Positions 35,987-47,078 of a stretch of 64,000 nucleotides of DNA are shown piece after piece. Source of the stretch: Paragonimus westermani. Taxonomy: Eukaryota; Platyhelminthes; Trematoda; Plagiorchiida; Troglotrematidae. The translations under genes were made by a program, and so were the position numbers. Location of the stretch: the NCBI GenBank assembly GCA_008508345.1, contig QNGE01001032.1:62824-126823 (forward strand), read 5' to 3'. Numbering within the stretch: the stretch's first letter is position 1; every line of letters begins with the position of its first letter. The notes below the pieces were generated by a model that was not told the DNA's origin, did no database searches, and saw nothing but the letters and a program-made list of their open reading frames with translations.

Positions 35987-37215
35987 CCTTGTTAGTGAGA
36001 TTGTATCTCAATAAGGGTTGCTATAAGGAGTGTAAACAGTGCAGTAGCACCTGAACCATCTGAACAAAAAACAATCCCTTTGGCTAAGTGCACTGAACGC
36101 TTAAGTGAGCCATAGCAGTGCCATTTAGTTCAAACTTACCCCACGGACGTGCACGTTGGCACGCCTGAGCAGTGGGGGGCGGGTACGCGTCAAGACCTGT
36201 GTGTCCCACACCCGTGCCAGGATTCAGGCTGCGTTCTGATTGGCCGCGCCTTCAACACCCAACGGCTCATTTGTCCACGCAATCAAAAATGCCGCTGCCG
36301 CTTGCAAATGTGACAATGCAGTGCGTACACTTGCTGGGTCACGCGTTCTCATTATCTCCTTATTGCCCGTATGGCTTACTGTTGATTGCACCCCAATATG
36401 GAACACAACAGGGGACATATGCAGTAATTCCCCCTTCATTCACTATCCAAATTCACTCTCCTGCCTGACCACTGAGTGGTGGTGTACGTAGTATAGTGCG
36501 ATCGCTCGTCCTCAATACAAATGCTTCGGTTTACTACACCTTATATCAGGTCGCTGACTGAGGGATGCACTCTCAAACCCAATGACGTGAAAGCATTTAC
36601 GGATTTAAGTAAGAAATGACAACGCATTTCACAACTCTGCGACAGCCGAACTATAGTTTCCATTTGAATTCCTGCAGCATGTTGAAAACTATTGTTCAAC
36701 GACTGCCCTTGTCAATCCAACCTAAGTCGTTTGAGGCAGTTACTACCACAGGCAACTACCACTACTACCGTTCAACAGCACGAACCACCAGATGTTGTCA
36801 TCACAGGGCTTCTCTATATACTTCCTGGCCTCTCAATCAGCTATGCTGAGCCAAGCAATCGAATTTCTGTAGTACAGTATGAAACCGACAAACACAGGAT
36901 CTACATAGTAACTGTCTACACAAAATCTGAGCCTCAAAGAATGTTTGCAAACAGCAACCTGTCAGCCTGTGGCCAAAGCAGAGTGTTTAGTTTACTAACT
37001 GCTGACGGCAGACACGAGGCTGTTGTCTAATATCAAATCACCGCTCAAGGGAATGCAGAACGCGACACCTACATGTAGTAGATCAATGCTGTCAATGAAA
37101 TCACACAATACTTCATCGGGAAAATGAAGCCCCGGAACAAATAAACTTGTCGCCGGTGAAAAGATAGATAGTGTACATTGTGTAACAGTTTCGTGAGGTA
37201 ACTTGAAGGTAAGAC

Positions 37216-37542
37216 TTGAAGTTGTGTGCATCAGAGCGTTTTCCAGTTCCTTGGTCACCTTACTCAATGTCATTCTCGGATGCGCTGTTATTGAGGAAAT
37301 TTGATGGAACCATACGGACGACTCTATATCGCAATCCAGCAACCAATGATACTGTGCTGCCGTTCAGTAGCAACCATCCGATCATACACAAAAAGAGTTT
37401 TCTGAGAATCTTGCTACCCATTGCAGTACACTTGAACTACAGAAAGAGGAAGAGAACACTTTCATATGTTATTCACTTCAAACGACTAACGCATACCATT
37501 CATAAAAGTGTGCACCAGGACCCGATCAAACACCACTTCTAA
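37216..37542 (+). pseudogene. Penelope-like RT, thumb region fragment
   Basis: The frame contains SFSDALLLRKFDGTIRTTLY and SSNHPIIHKKSF, the region following the YxDD box in Penelope-like reverse transcriptases (normally FLDV, DGS, YRKPT, SNHP, HKRS). The upstream RT motifs are not readable. Confidence 0.65.
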
Positions 37543-37769
37543 CTAAATGAGAGATAACGTCATTGCCTAACATAAACGAAAACTCGGAGGCAACTGAGTG
37601 CATAATGGGGAAATCTGAAATGAAAACCGCTTGCAGGCCAACAAACGGCCTCTGAAGTAAGCTTTGTAAAATCAGTGATCCTGTTGAAGCTTACAGACGA
37701 ACGGGTGTAATATGCTCCGTTCTCTTTTAGCACTACATCCAAGTACACATATTCAAAACCAGTGAAGAG

Positions 37770-38030
37770 TTGAAAACACGTTTACAAGAAAATCATTTAG
37801 CACTGAAACGGGTAAATCAAATATTACACCTTTGGCGACGTTGCCCAATCACACGCCACGAAGTCAAACTGGTGGATATCAAGGTGATCAAGAAAGTCAC
37901 CAAGTCAATCTTCTCTCAGTATGCTTTTAAAAGACACATTGATCTCGGTACTCACTACAGCCCTTGGTCACACAAATTCGATAAAGACAAGCGACAGACA
38001 GACAAACACGACGACAAGCCGGTAACTTAG
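37770..38030 (+). pseudogene. Penelope-like GIY-YIG C-terminal fragment
   Basis: The 86-codon frame starts in KTRLQENHLALKR and ends near AFKRHIDLGTHYSPW. This matches the pattern of the C-terminal half of the GIY-YIG endonuclease in one Penelope-like lineage (TRLQEH...INRHIDL). The GIY and YIG catalytic strands are not readable just upstream. Confidence 0.5.
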
Positions 38031-38640
38031 CTGTAATTATTTCATCATCATTTTGTTTGACCAGCGAACCTGGTTTATATTTTAAGTTGCGAAAACACTC
38101 ATCACCTGATGTTCGTTTTTACACATAAAGAGGATATTAGCCGGACTGCAGATATTCCCAACAAGTAAGCATATACGCATGTACATATATGGCTACACAT
38201 AAACGGGAGTTAGATGAATAATCAGCCTGTTTTTAAGGTCTACAACTATTTCCATGTAAAACTGTACTTCCCCTATGATTCTCTGAGGTTTACATCTTGG
38301 ACATCTCGTACAGAGATATGTTTTTCCCCGGAAAAGTGTTGTGCGTTGAAGTAATGTGAAATCAGCCGCATGGAAGAAATGCTGTCGATATAGATGAAAG
38401 TTCCGCGGCAAGAAAGAGTTGGGCAGTAAAACTGAAAAAAGAACCAAACGACCAGTTTCACCGCACACCATACGCTCGGTACTCCGGTGTGCAGTAATTT
38501 CTGTTGGTCACCGGACGATAATTGTCTCGGTACTCGTGAGTGCAGTTTTAGTGCTACAAACCCGACAAGATTTCAGTCAATTCTACCAAAAATCAGGAGC
38601 TACACCTGTTAATCTTTGCTAAAAATAAACCAATGAACTG

Positions 38641-40690
38641 CAAATTTCGTCCTAATGTGTGTGCCTGTGTGTATGAAAAGACAGAAGAGGCAAAGTCCGG
38701 AGAGTTCGCCGTCAACCAACGGAACTACACTGCGGAATCAAAACGGCTGGTGCAGAAAACAACGTGAGTTGACACAGAACTGCATTGATTGAAAACAACA
38801 TAAACAGTTCTACGATTTGCTCAGGGCGATCCGTGTTCCGTCCGTCCAGTCTAGCAGTGCACTGATTGACACGGACACCGGCTCATCGTGCACTTACCCG
38901 GAGGACTTCAAGAAAGTCTGGCGAAAACATTTTGGCAGCCCACTAAACCTTCTAACTACCAATGGTCGAGTGACCGTGGACAACCTGCCACAACAAACTG
39001 TTAAAGTTTTACTTGCTGTCACCCCAGATTTACAAGAGGTGAAGACAGCCATTGGGGAACCACGGAACGGAAAAATGAACGTAAAGGTGGGTTACGAGGG
39101 AACTGTCCGAAAAATGGCTTACCAGTTTTGGAACAGGCTTCGCTTCAGCTGGTTAACTACATCTGGATGCAGAAAGTAGTCCCACAAGAGTTCATAGATG
39201 ACTTGATCGTACCTTTGTTTAAAGTTGGGGACAACAACCAATGTGCCGACAGCTGTTAGGGCATCCTTTTGTTGAGCTACGTGTTTACAAGAGTTCCGTC
39301 CAACCAACTGAATGCAGACGATTTGCATGCCAATGTTCCTTAGGCGCAGTGTGCATTCCGCATGAGTCGTAGCACGATCGATCTAGTGTTTGCAGCTCGA
39401 CCGATCCAGGAGAAACGTGGCAAACGTAGCCGACCGCTGTGTGTCACCTCCGTGAATGTCACCACGTCCTCTGATTCTGCGGGCCGTGAGGTATTTAGTA
39501 GGTAGTTCGTCACTTTAATGAAACTGCTGCAGGTTGGTGGGAAAGCAAGGCTAAAGCCGTTTGTATTGACCTCTGCTGACTTTGACGTTGTCACTGGCGT
39601 GAAGCAGGGTCGTGTTCGAGCACCAACCCTATTTAGTTTAACGCTCGGCTGCAACGATGACACTTGCTGTTCATGACTCGGGGGACGGTGCTACACATGA
39701 ATGCCGCACGAATAGATGCTTGCTGAATATTGGACGTTTCGAAGACCAAAGCCAACTACATATCTCAACGCTGAGCAGGCTTCAGATCGCAGATGACAAC
39801 GCGCTGTTCACATGCAGTGAGGATGAGATACAACGATTGGTCACGAACTTCGTGATCGCGGCATCCGAACACCGGTGAGACTTCCTCCCCGTCAGTCATC
39901 TTTTCTTCTTGCCTCTCATATTTGCATTAATGTGAGCATTGTCGGCAACGGCGCAGATTTCTATCACCTGGGCAGTAACCTGTCGACAGATTTGTCCGCG
40001 GATCACCAATTACGAGTTCGTTTGGCGGAAGCTAATGCTACTTTCGGACGTCTTGAAAGGCGTGTCTGGAAGAAACACAACTTGAAAATAACCACTGAGC
40101 TCTGTGTCTATCGCTCAGGGTTATTGCCTACACTACTGCAGGCAATAAAAGGTAGACATTTCGTCAGTGGAACGTGCGCTATCTGAGCCGTTTCTGTTTG
40201 CAATGTCTAAGACGCGCCCTGAGTATTCGGTTATCGGACATGGATGGGATGGGAGCCATGCTGATTCTGAATCGGCATTGTTGCTTAGATCACGTCCGTA
40301 GGACGGGCGATGAGAGGATTACAAAGCAGCTGTTGTGCAACCAGATGAAATTGGGTAGGCAAAATCCTGATGGTCAACGACTGAGAGGCCGGGGTGTTAT
40401 CCCGGCAATTGTTTCACCGTTGCGATACTCAGTTCTGATATGATGGGGTATTAGCCTAGAACCGGAAGGGCGTCCGAAGACTCATTGAGTAACGGTCGCG
40501 CAACCGTGAATGTAAGTATGTGGTATGCACTGGGACCATCGTTGCCCTAGGTCCTGGTGGCATAGTCATATGGCGTTGTGATGGATGCGGCTGTGAATGT
40601 GCTGGCCGTCTCGGCTTCGTAAGACGTCAACGTACTCTCAGTACGCCGTCAGCGAGGGAACAACGAGCAAGTTAGTCCCAAGTTGGTTGC
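38641..40690 (+). pseudogene. Decayed LINE reverse transcriptase
   Basis: Frames on the + strand give, in order, an RT N-terminal segment (38817-39179, GKMNVKVG), a QEFIDDLIVPLFK region (about 39180), a QCAFRMSRSTIDLVFAAR region (about 39350), a GVKQGRVRAPTLFSL region (about 39600) and a decayed active site region (ADDNALFTC near 39790, corresponding to FADDCAL). The thumb follows (LGSNLSTDLSADHQL, about 39970), and finally a CCHC-like finger (CDGCGCECAGRLGFVR, about 40590). This is the classical apurinic-endonuclease LINE layout. The endonuclease and 5' part are absent. Many frameshifts and stops show it is inactive. I cannot fix the clade from this alone. Confidence 0.7.
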
Positions 40691-43576
40691 ATGAATTTTA
40701 TCCGTTTCCACGCATCAGTCGACAATCCGGCAATTATGGCCCTGTACCTTTCTTCTTCTTCTTCAGCTTTGATGGCCCACTGTGTATTGAACGTTTTGTT
40801 TGCTTTCCAGTTCAACTTTAAATTTCTGGTTTCCTGGCTTATCCTTTTCAGAAGGCAGTAATATGTACTCCAAATGTGAACTTCCTCTTGCCTTTATTTC
40901 CAATGTTGTACTTCCCACTTAGGACCATACCATTTGATTCGCTATTTGCTTTTCAATACTTACGGATACATGATATGAATGGAACCGTAAGTGGCTCAGT
41001 GCCAACCGCTCATGATAAATGTTACGGTGGAGAAGCCCTTGGCTCTCTTTTGGAAATAGTAAAGTGTACTTTTCTCTCATAGCAACCTGCAACGTTGTTT
41101 TCCACTCATCAGTCTGATTGGTCCTGACACTGAATACCTATCAACCCCATGGTTGTTATCTTGATCTGTTCTGCGAGATTGTTCCACATACTTCCTGGAG
41201 TAGTGGATATGGGAGTGGCTTTCAGGCTGACGACAACCCCAGGTTGAGAAGTTGTCCTCGTCTCGCAGCTCTCCAGTCCCCTAACGCCCAATTACTTTCA
41301 TTGCCCGTATGATCCGTGATAAACAGACTTGTAGACACGAATAAACAGCTTGGTCCTAGCCGGCTTGTGAACTTTGTTGCATTTAGCCGTGTGCATCACT
41401 CGTCTGATACTCACCTCACGGATGCCGCATTGACGCACGGTCATGTGTGGTGTTGACCAGTTCGTGGGTGAACGTAGGTCGTAATATCGCTCGCAACCAG
41501 CTGCAGCCGCGTGCATTGTGCTAACCAATTCCTGAGTCGCACACACACGGACCAAGGGACCACTGCTCTGGTTGACTGCACCAGTGCGGTGGGGCCAGCA
41601 GAATCCAAGCCAGGCTACTGAGTCCTGATCAAGTCGCGCGTAGCAGTAACCCGAAGTAAACAGTTGGTTATTCGCCGGGGTCGAGCGAAATGGGGTGGAC
41701 TGCTGAACATGAACTGATGGTTTGTCCTATCAATGTGACACCTACACTATGAATTGTAGCAGGCCTGTCACGATTGAGTCTCAAACGCATGTACATGACC
41801 CGAAGGTTGCGGTCATGCCGTTCGCCTATCATCGACTAATTGTTGCGATCAGCAACTGTGAAACAGGCACCGTGCTCTCAACTGCGGTAGATGTGTCCAG
41901 CACCTGCTTCTTAGAGCTTACCTTAGTCTGTAAACCTTGTTTCACTTAAGGATACGACGCCGATGCCGTCACGGCTCAGTTCTATTGTGAATAGTGCGGT
42001 TCGGTGATCTGGCCATCCTGTGGTGCGGCACTGATCCAGCAGTATTTGTACATTCCTTCTCCCGACGAACAGCAAGTTGTCTGAGGTATGTCTGCTCTAT
42101 TATTCTCCATGAAGTTGCCAATGGGGAAGGGTTTAACAGTAACACATCTTCGTTTATGTACCCTTCTGGAAACATCCGATAGGGTGGCCTGGTTTATCTT
42201 ACATGACGGCCGACGGCAATATCTCATTTGCCTTATTATGTAATGTCATAGATCTTGGGGGCTTTGGAAGCTTCTAGAATACCCAGACCTAGGGAGGAGA
42301 ACGGTTAACGCTGTTAACCAAGGTCATCAACACAAAGGCTGCTGACAAAAACCAATCGTTGGATGGTAGTGGACTCAAACGTGTATCACTTATCTGGGAT
42401 AAGAGGTCAACCCTATTCAAGCTCCTAATGTGGACAAGCAGGTGTCTTAGTTTTTCCACTGCTTCCCTGCTGGCATGTCTGGTATAGTCGACGTTGTCAG
42501 CGTGGTCATTCCACCTTCCAGATTGGTCTAGTAAACTGCCCAGAGGTGGGGACAAACAAAAACACTCAACAGATTACCCACGAAGCACAATCTCTGTTAA
42601 CGAGGCCCAATGAAAGGAAGTGACAAAATCCGCACACACGTACGGTTCTTTCGCCTTTTGTTACAAATGCTAAGCACAACGTGTTATCGTGTCCGTATAG
42701 AACTGCACTCACGTGTGCCAATTCAGCCGGTGTAGTTCTAGTGACATGACCGGACAGTAAGGACAGCCAAGCGATTAGGCGGTGGATACCGGAGTGGAGA
42801 TTGCCCACGAAGTCAGTGACAGAATCATCGTCGAGGTGACATCCACCGAATAAAAATGATTAGAAATAGTCGAAAACGATGCCAACAGATTAAAATGATG
42901 AAAATGAATCAAAGCGCTCAAGAAAGGCTGAATAACACCCGGAGGAGATACAGACATGGTCACAAGGTAGAATCATTGCCATAACCGCGCAATCTGTTAG
43001 AAGCTAAACATCAGCCACAATGAAATTCCGGTCTTCTTATTTAGATGAGCTTATTACCTGGTCCACCTCCAATGAGTCACACCCTCCAAGTTTCGCTTTT
43101 GGTACATGTAATCACTATCATATACCCTTGTACGGTACTATTCTCATTACACCGAGGTGACCATACTGACTGCATTATCAATCGTTTACTTCGTAAATAT
43201 CTTCCTGGACAATGATGTCACTTCCCATCCAGTAAATGCTGTTTCATGGTTTAGTGACTAATGTCGTTTCCACTGTTTATTTGTTTTAGTATCGAGATAT
43301 CGATAATAAGAAGTCAATCTTGCAAACAGCTGCTTTCGGTAATTCCCATCAGGCGTTTACAACTACATGGGAATATCGGTAATACACATCATCTGGGCGA
43401 CAATAGTCCAATGTGATAGTCCTGCAGTTAATTCTTATGGGAAGACGTTTTGTCAAGTGTGTTCTGTGATCTACCTAAAGAGACGTGTGAAGTGCTGATG
43501 TATTTCACCAACAACATGAGCAATCAGACATCTGGAACAAACTGTGGCCGAAATCTAGGAATTAAGTAATATTGTT
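40691..43576. other. No supported gene
   Basis: Several short open frames on the minus strand (41298-41555, 42289-42555, 42566-42808) have no motif I know and overlap + strand frames. Repeat debris is likely. Confidence 0.4.
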
Positions 43577-43760
43577 ATTCTTTGCAGGTTCACACACCCT
43601 GTGTGTGACCACTGCTCCGATTGCCCGATCATCCTGAGAATAGACAAGGTAACTACCTGTTTCCCAGTTGAGAAATTATCGAGAGAAGTTAACACGACTT
43701 CCCAGACGTGTTCTAACGAGATGTCGGGGGACACGTCAGTCCCCCAAAAATAGTGTATGG
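43577..43760 (-). repeat. Relic of the SINE-B 5' flanking unit
   Basis: Approximate reverse complement of about 50487-50640, the segment preceding the best SINE-B copy. Shared blocks include GATTGCCCGATC and TAACTACCTG here against GATCGGGCAA and CAGTAACTG there. Confidence 0.4.
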
Positions 43761-44214
43761 CAAAGACTAACAGAGTACACTTGCGAGTGACTTTTGCGGT
43801 CGGCACGGTCATGTGCCACTTCACCCATCATCCCTCGGGCCAAATCTCTGGCTCCCCGCCTACGCGCCCAAACGCTCACACGCTCATATTCCGTCTACCC
43901 GCATCACTGTCTTGTTTGGCCCCCTAGTTGATCCACATTCCGAGCTGGTCTTCTGATTGGTCATAAACCCTTTAAACATGTTCCAGTTTGTGACCGTGTT
44001 GTCTTCGGATTGAATGACGTAGACCTCTGTCCGGAGGCTGGTCTTTTCTTTGTGTTAATGCGTTAGCGACGGGTGGTTGGGTTACCCAAGAAGTTGTGAA
44101 CTAGTCGTGTATACTCCGTATCCCGTCGTTCCACTATCCGCCGTTTCACCAGCCGTTGTTCCGCTATCTGTTTGCGCGCTCGTAGGCCGTTTATCCAGTC
44201 ACAACAATACACAA

Positions 44215-44413
44215 CAATTAACACTGACTTCGTAAATCCTGGTGAGCATAACCACAACTGAGTCATGTTTGTGTTTTATCCAATCGCCTTACTGTCGTAA
44301 CATTTCTTATCAATAACTTCCTTTATTGTTACTTGATTTGACATATAATTGTACCAGCATAAGATGAGAATTGATCGAAAACAGTTCTGTTCGCTGAAAC
44401 CAAAATTGTTTTA
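44215..44413 (+). repeat. 5' pLTR of the Penelope-like element
   Basis: Matches 46880-47078 with two substitutions (at GACTTCG and TTTATCCA here, GACTCCG and TTTACCCA there). It runs from the last codons of an upstream reading (AATTAACACTGACT plus TAA) through the non-coding leader into the first codons of the element's own frame, starting at ATG 44364. Confidence 0.95.
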
Positions 44414-45593
44414 CATGATTTCTACGGGGATTTTCAATTATTTGAAACATACCAAGGACCCCTCGACGGTTAAACAACTCAAGCAGTACTTGAAGTTCAG
44501 CGCCAAACTTGCGGAGGCAAGAACAACTGTTCAGTTCCTATCCGAGTGTATTGATAAGAATGAATACCCCTCAACCTATTGGAAATCTCTCCGTCGTAAC
44601 CGAATCCAGCCAACCAGTAAATCGCTGAAACGATATGCACGGAATGAACAAGAGACGTATACTTCCCGGTTAGCTGAATTCGAACGCAGTCAAGACAAGC
44701 GTTACCACATGGTGCAGAACTTACCAGAGTTGGAACGAAACACCTTCGAGTCCTACGTGCAGAAGATCGTAGAAAGGTCAGCCGAGAGAAAGCGGACAAA
44801 CCTACTCCTGAGAGTCAGTCCAAAGAAGCCGCGGATGCAATTTCCTGAACAACCTGAGCGGTATGTTCACAATTTTAGCTCTCTGACATTGAGTAAAACA
44901 CTGACTGAAATCTTGTCACTGGGTCCAAAATTCTGTTATCCCGGTGATAAATGTAGGCAAATTGACCTTGAGGTCCAGTTTGAGAACTTTAACAACCAGT
45001 TGCAGGAATTGTGTCCATCTTCCGAACTGAATTCTGAACACTTCAAATCCACTCTCGTTAATGCTTGTTACAAATACCTAGGTCGTAGAACCTCGACTTA
45101 TGGACTACTCACTAGGTCCCATTTTGAGGAGCTTACGGCATTGAAAAATGATCGATCGATTATGATATCAAGACCAGATAAAGGGGCCGGGATTGTTCTG
45201 CTGAATAGGGATGATTACATTCCGAAAATGATGATTATTCTGTCCGATAGTAAGAACTTTCAGAAGGATAAATCCGGGAAAGATAAGACGGTGGCAATTG
45301 AAAAGGAGTCCTTGAGGACCTTACGACGGTTGAAACAGGCTGACTGTATCAGTGCACATGTATTTGAGCGCATCCGTCCAACAGGAACCCGTATCCCACG
45401 GCTGTACGGACTGCCAAAGATACATAAAGACGAAGTGCCGCTTAGACTGATACTCGACATGTGCAACTCGCCTTACCACGCTGTCGCGCAATGGCTAGTG
45501 GAGATCCTGGAACTGGTTAAGAGGGAGGTTAACAAATACAGTTTGAGAGACACCTTTGAATTTGTTGATTCAACGTGTCGGACAAGAAAATGA
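44364..45593 (+). CDS. Penelope-like protein, N-terminal part
   Basis: I chose ATG 44364 because it lies in frame inside the pLTR; the frame is open a few codons upstream but without another ATG. The first 250 residues are basic and helical, as in the N-terminal domain of Penelope-like proteins. Then come SRPDKGAGIVLLNRDDY (the RT1-type block) and PRLYGLPKIHK followed by PLRLILDMCNSPYHAVAQ (the RT2-type block). The frame stops at 45593 because of a frameshift at about 45571-45576; the protein continues one frame over at 45575. The product would nick and copy its own RNA at the target. As written it is a pseudogene with one visible lesion. Confidence 0.85.
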   Translation: MRIDRKQFCSLKPKLFYMISTGIFNYLKHTKDPSTVKQLKQYLKFSAKLAEARTTVQFLSECIDKNEYPSTYWKSLRRNRIQPTSKSLKRYARNEQETYTSRLAEFERSQDKRYHMVQNLPELERNTFESYVQKIVERSAERKRTNLLLRVSPKKPRMQFPEQPERYVHNFSSLTLSKTLTEILSLGPKFCYPGDKCRQIDLEVQFENFNNQLQELCPSSELNSEHFKSTLVNACYKYLGRRTSTYGLLTRSHFEELTALKNDRSIMISRPDKGAGIVLLNRDDYIPKMMIILSDSKNFQKDKSGKDKTVAIEKESLRTLRRLKQADCISAHVFERIRPTGTRIPRLYGLPKIHKDEVPLRLILDMCNSPYHAVAQWLVEILELVKREVNKYSLRDTFEFVDSTCRTRK

Positions 45594-46900
45594 TATCTTT
45601 GGATGTTTCGTCTCTATTCACCAATGTCACCCTAGTCGAAACAATACAGTTTTTATGTGACTATATCCAAAGTCAACGGATTAACGTCGGTCTACCTGCG
45701 ACTGAGCTGAAACAGTTCTGCACTAGCAACATCCAGTTTCAATTCAATGGTGAGCTTTATCGCCAGATTGATGGTGTGGCTATGGGTTCACCATTAGGCC
45801 CGTTACTGGCAGACATTTTTATGAGCATGCCCGAGAATAGCCAGCTGGACGAGAGCATTAGAACAACCAGTTACTATCGTCGATATGTAGATGATGTTTT
45901 CTGTGTAGTGGACAAAAGAGAAGATTTACAGAAGCTTTTGGCCGTTTTTAACAAGGCGCATAAGAACATCGTGTTTACTTTGGAACAAGAAACGGATGAT
46001 TGCATGCCATTTCTGGACGTAGCACTAACGCGCAGATCAGATGGATCGTTACAGCGAAGTGTATATAGAAAGAAAACTTGGAGTGGGCAATATCTACACT
46101 TCCACAGCTATGTGCCGATTAGTCTGAAACGGGGCCTTGTGCGCTGCTTGACAAATAAGGCGAAAAGAATATGTACGGAAGATAGGATAGAATGTGAGCT
46201 AAGCACGATACAGGATATTCTGTCTAGCAATGTTTATCCTGAGAAATTCATTATCAGAAACATGCAAGACAGACCAACGCGAGCCCCAATTAACACAGTT
46301 GAAAAGAAAAAAACCTACATAACGTTGCCTTTCAAAGGTGACGCAGCAGCCGAGCTGATAACGCGTCAACTAACTGATGCGATTGGAACTACCTATTATG
46401 CTGCAAGCCCTGTTATAACGTTCCACTCAAAACGGACGGTGCCAATTAATCTGAAAGATAATATGCCTAACAGTGAAGCCTCATTTTTGATCTATTCATT
46501 TGACTGTTCCTGTGGTTCAGCATATATTGGTCGCACCACTAGGCGTTTATCGGAAAGAATTCGTGAACACTGCCCGGCGTGGCTTCGCTCTGGACTAACA
46601 AAGAACATTAACTCATCCATTCTGGCTCACCTAGTCGACTGTGATCGACACACGGACACGGATAGAGCGTTTCACATTGTCTACCGTGCCCCGACCTCCG
46701 CGTCACGAAATATCAAGTGGCGCATCCTGTCAATAGCCGAGGCGGTCGCAATCCGATTGCGTCAACCGGATTTGTGTGTTCAAAAGCAGTTCGTTCACAC
46801 CTTGGGATTACCGTGGCCCAATACGTACACTCGGCCCACGAGGCAATTTGATCCTGTTCCCCCCCCCATCAACTCACCCCAATTAACACTGACTCCGTAA
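45575..46900 (+). CDS. Penelope-like protein, RT core and GIY-YIG endonuclease
   Basis: This frame continues the RT with KKMISLDVSSLFTNV (first catalytic Asp), DGVAMGSPLGPLLADIF (template/primer grip), the active site Y-V-D-D at 45884-45895, and FLDVALTRRSDGSL with SVYRKKTW (thumb-side blocks). The C-terminal endonuclease has IYSFDCSCGSAYIGRTTRR (about 46490-46550; the C-x-C pair and YIG strand), the ERIREH helix with the expected Arg, AEAVAIRL carrying the likely catalytic Glu, and the terminal LPWP. The last codons and stop (46898-46900) lie inside the 3' pLTR. All key residues appear intact. Confidence 0.9.
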   Translation: MSDKKMISLDVSSLFTNVTLVETIQFLCDYIQSQRINVGLPATELKQFCTSNIQFQFNGELYRQIDGVAMGSPLGPLLADIFMSMPENSQLDESIRTTSYYRRYVDDVFCVVDKREDLQKLLAVFNKAHKNIVFTLEQETDDCMPFLDVALTRRSDGSLQRSVYRKKTWSGQYLHFHSYVPISLKRGLVRCLTNKAKRICTEDRIECELSTIQDILSSNVYPEKFIIRNMQDRPTRAPINTVEKKKTYITLPFKGDAAAELITRQLTDAIGTTYYAASPVITFHSKRTVPINLKDNMPNSEASFLIYSFDCSCGSAYIGRTTRRLSERIREHCPAWLRSGLTKNINSSILAHLVDCDRHTDTDRAFHIVYRAPTSASRNIKWRILSIAEAVAIRLRQPDLCVQKQFVHTLGLPWPNTYTRPTRQFDPVPPPINSPQLTLTP

Positions 46901-47078
46901 ATCCTGGTGAGCATAACCACAACTGAGTCATGTTTGTGTTTTACCCAATCGCCTTACTGTCGTAACATTTCTTATCAATAACTTCCTTTATTGTTACTTG
47001 ATTTGACATATAATTGTACCAGCATAAGATGAGAATTGATCGAAAACAGTTCTGTTCGCTGAAACCAAAATTGTTTTA
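46880..47078 (+). repeat. 3' pLTR of the Penelope-like element
   Basis: Partner of 44215-44413. It begins inside the final codons of the protein and ends with a second copy of the protein's first 17 or so codons, cut at GTTTTA and followed by unrelated DNA. Confidence 0.95.

Larger units (their letters stand above)
36172..38030 (+). mobile_element. Penelope-like element remnant, second lineage
   Basis: The two recognisable parts (RT end at 37216-37542 and GIY-YIG tail at 37770-38030) are in the right order for a Penelope-like protein on the + strand. The 1 kb upstream (36172-37215) is open in places and GC-rich at its start, and could be the element's 5' region with most of the RT lost. This left limit is a guess. 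Sequence style differs from the 44-kb element. Confidence 0.5.
44215..47078 (+). mobile_element. Nearly intact Penelope-like retroelement with pLTRs
   Basis: An EN+ Penelope-like element of 2.86 kb bounded by two 199-bp direct repeats. The long protein is encoded in two + frames (44364-45593 and 45575-46900) separated by one frameshift. It has an N-terminal region, a Penelope-type RT and a C-terminal GIY-YIG endonuclease. Such elements prime at chromosome breaks or nicks made by GIY-YIG, and are often found as partial tandems with pseudo-LTRs. The near identity of the repeats and the single lesion indicate a recent insertion. Confidence 0.9.

Noticed and set aside
36995..37342. 115-codon minus-strand protein
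   Set aside because: It overlaps the Penelope-like RT remnant on the + strand and has no motif; it is an antisense shadow.
44215..44413. Hammerhead ribozyme in the pLTR of the intact Penelope-like element
   Set aside because: I looked for a CUGANGA box followed by a hairpin and GAAA in both orientations and found only CTGGTGAG, which breaks the core.
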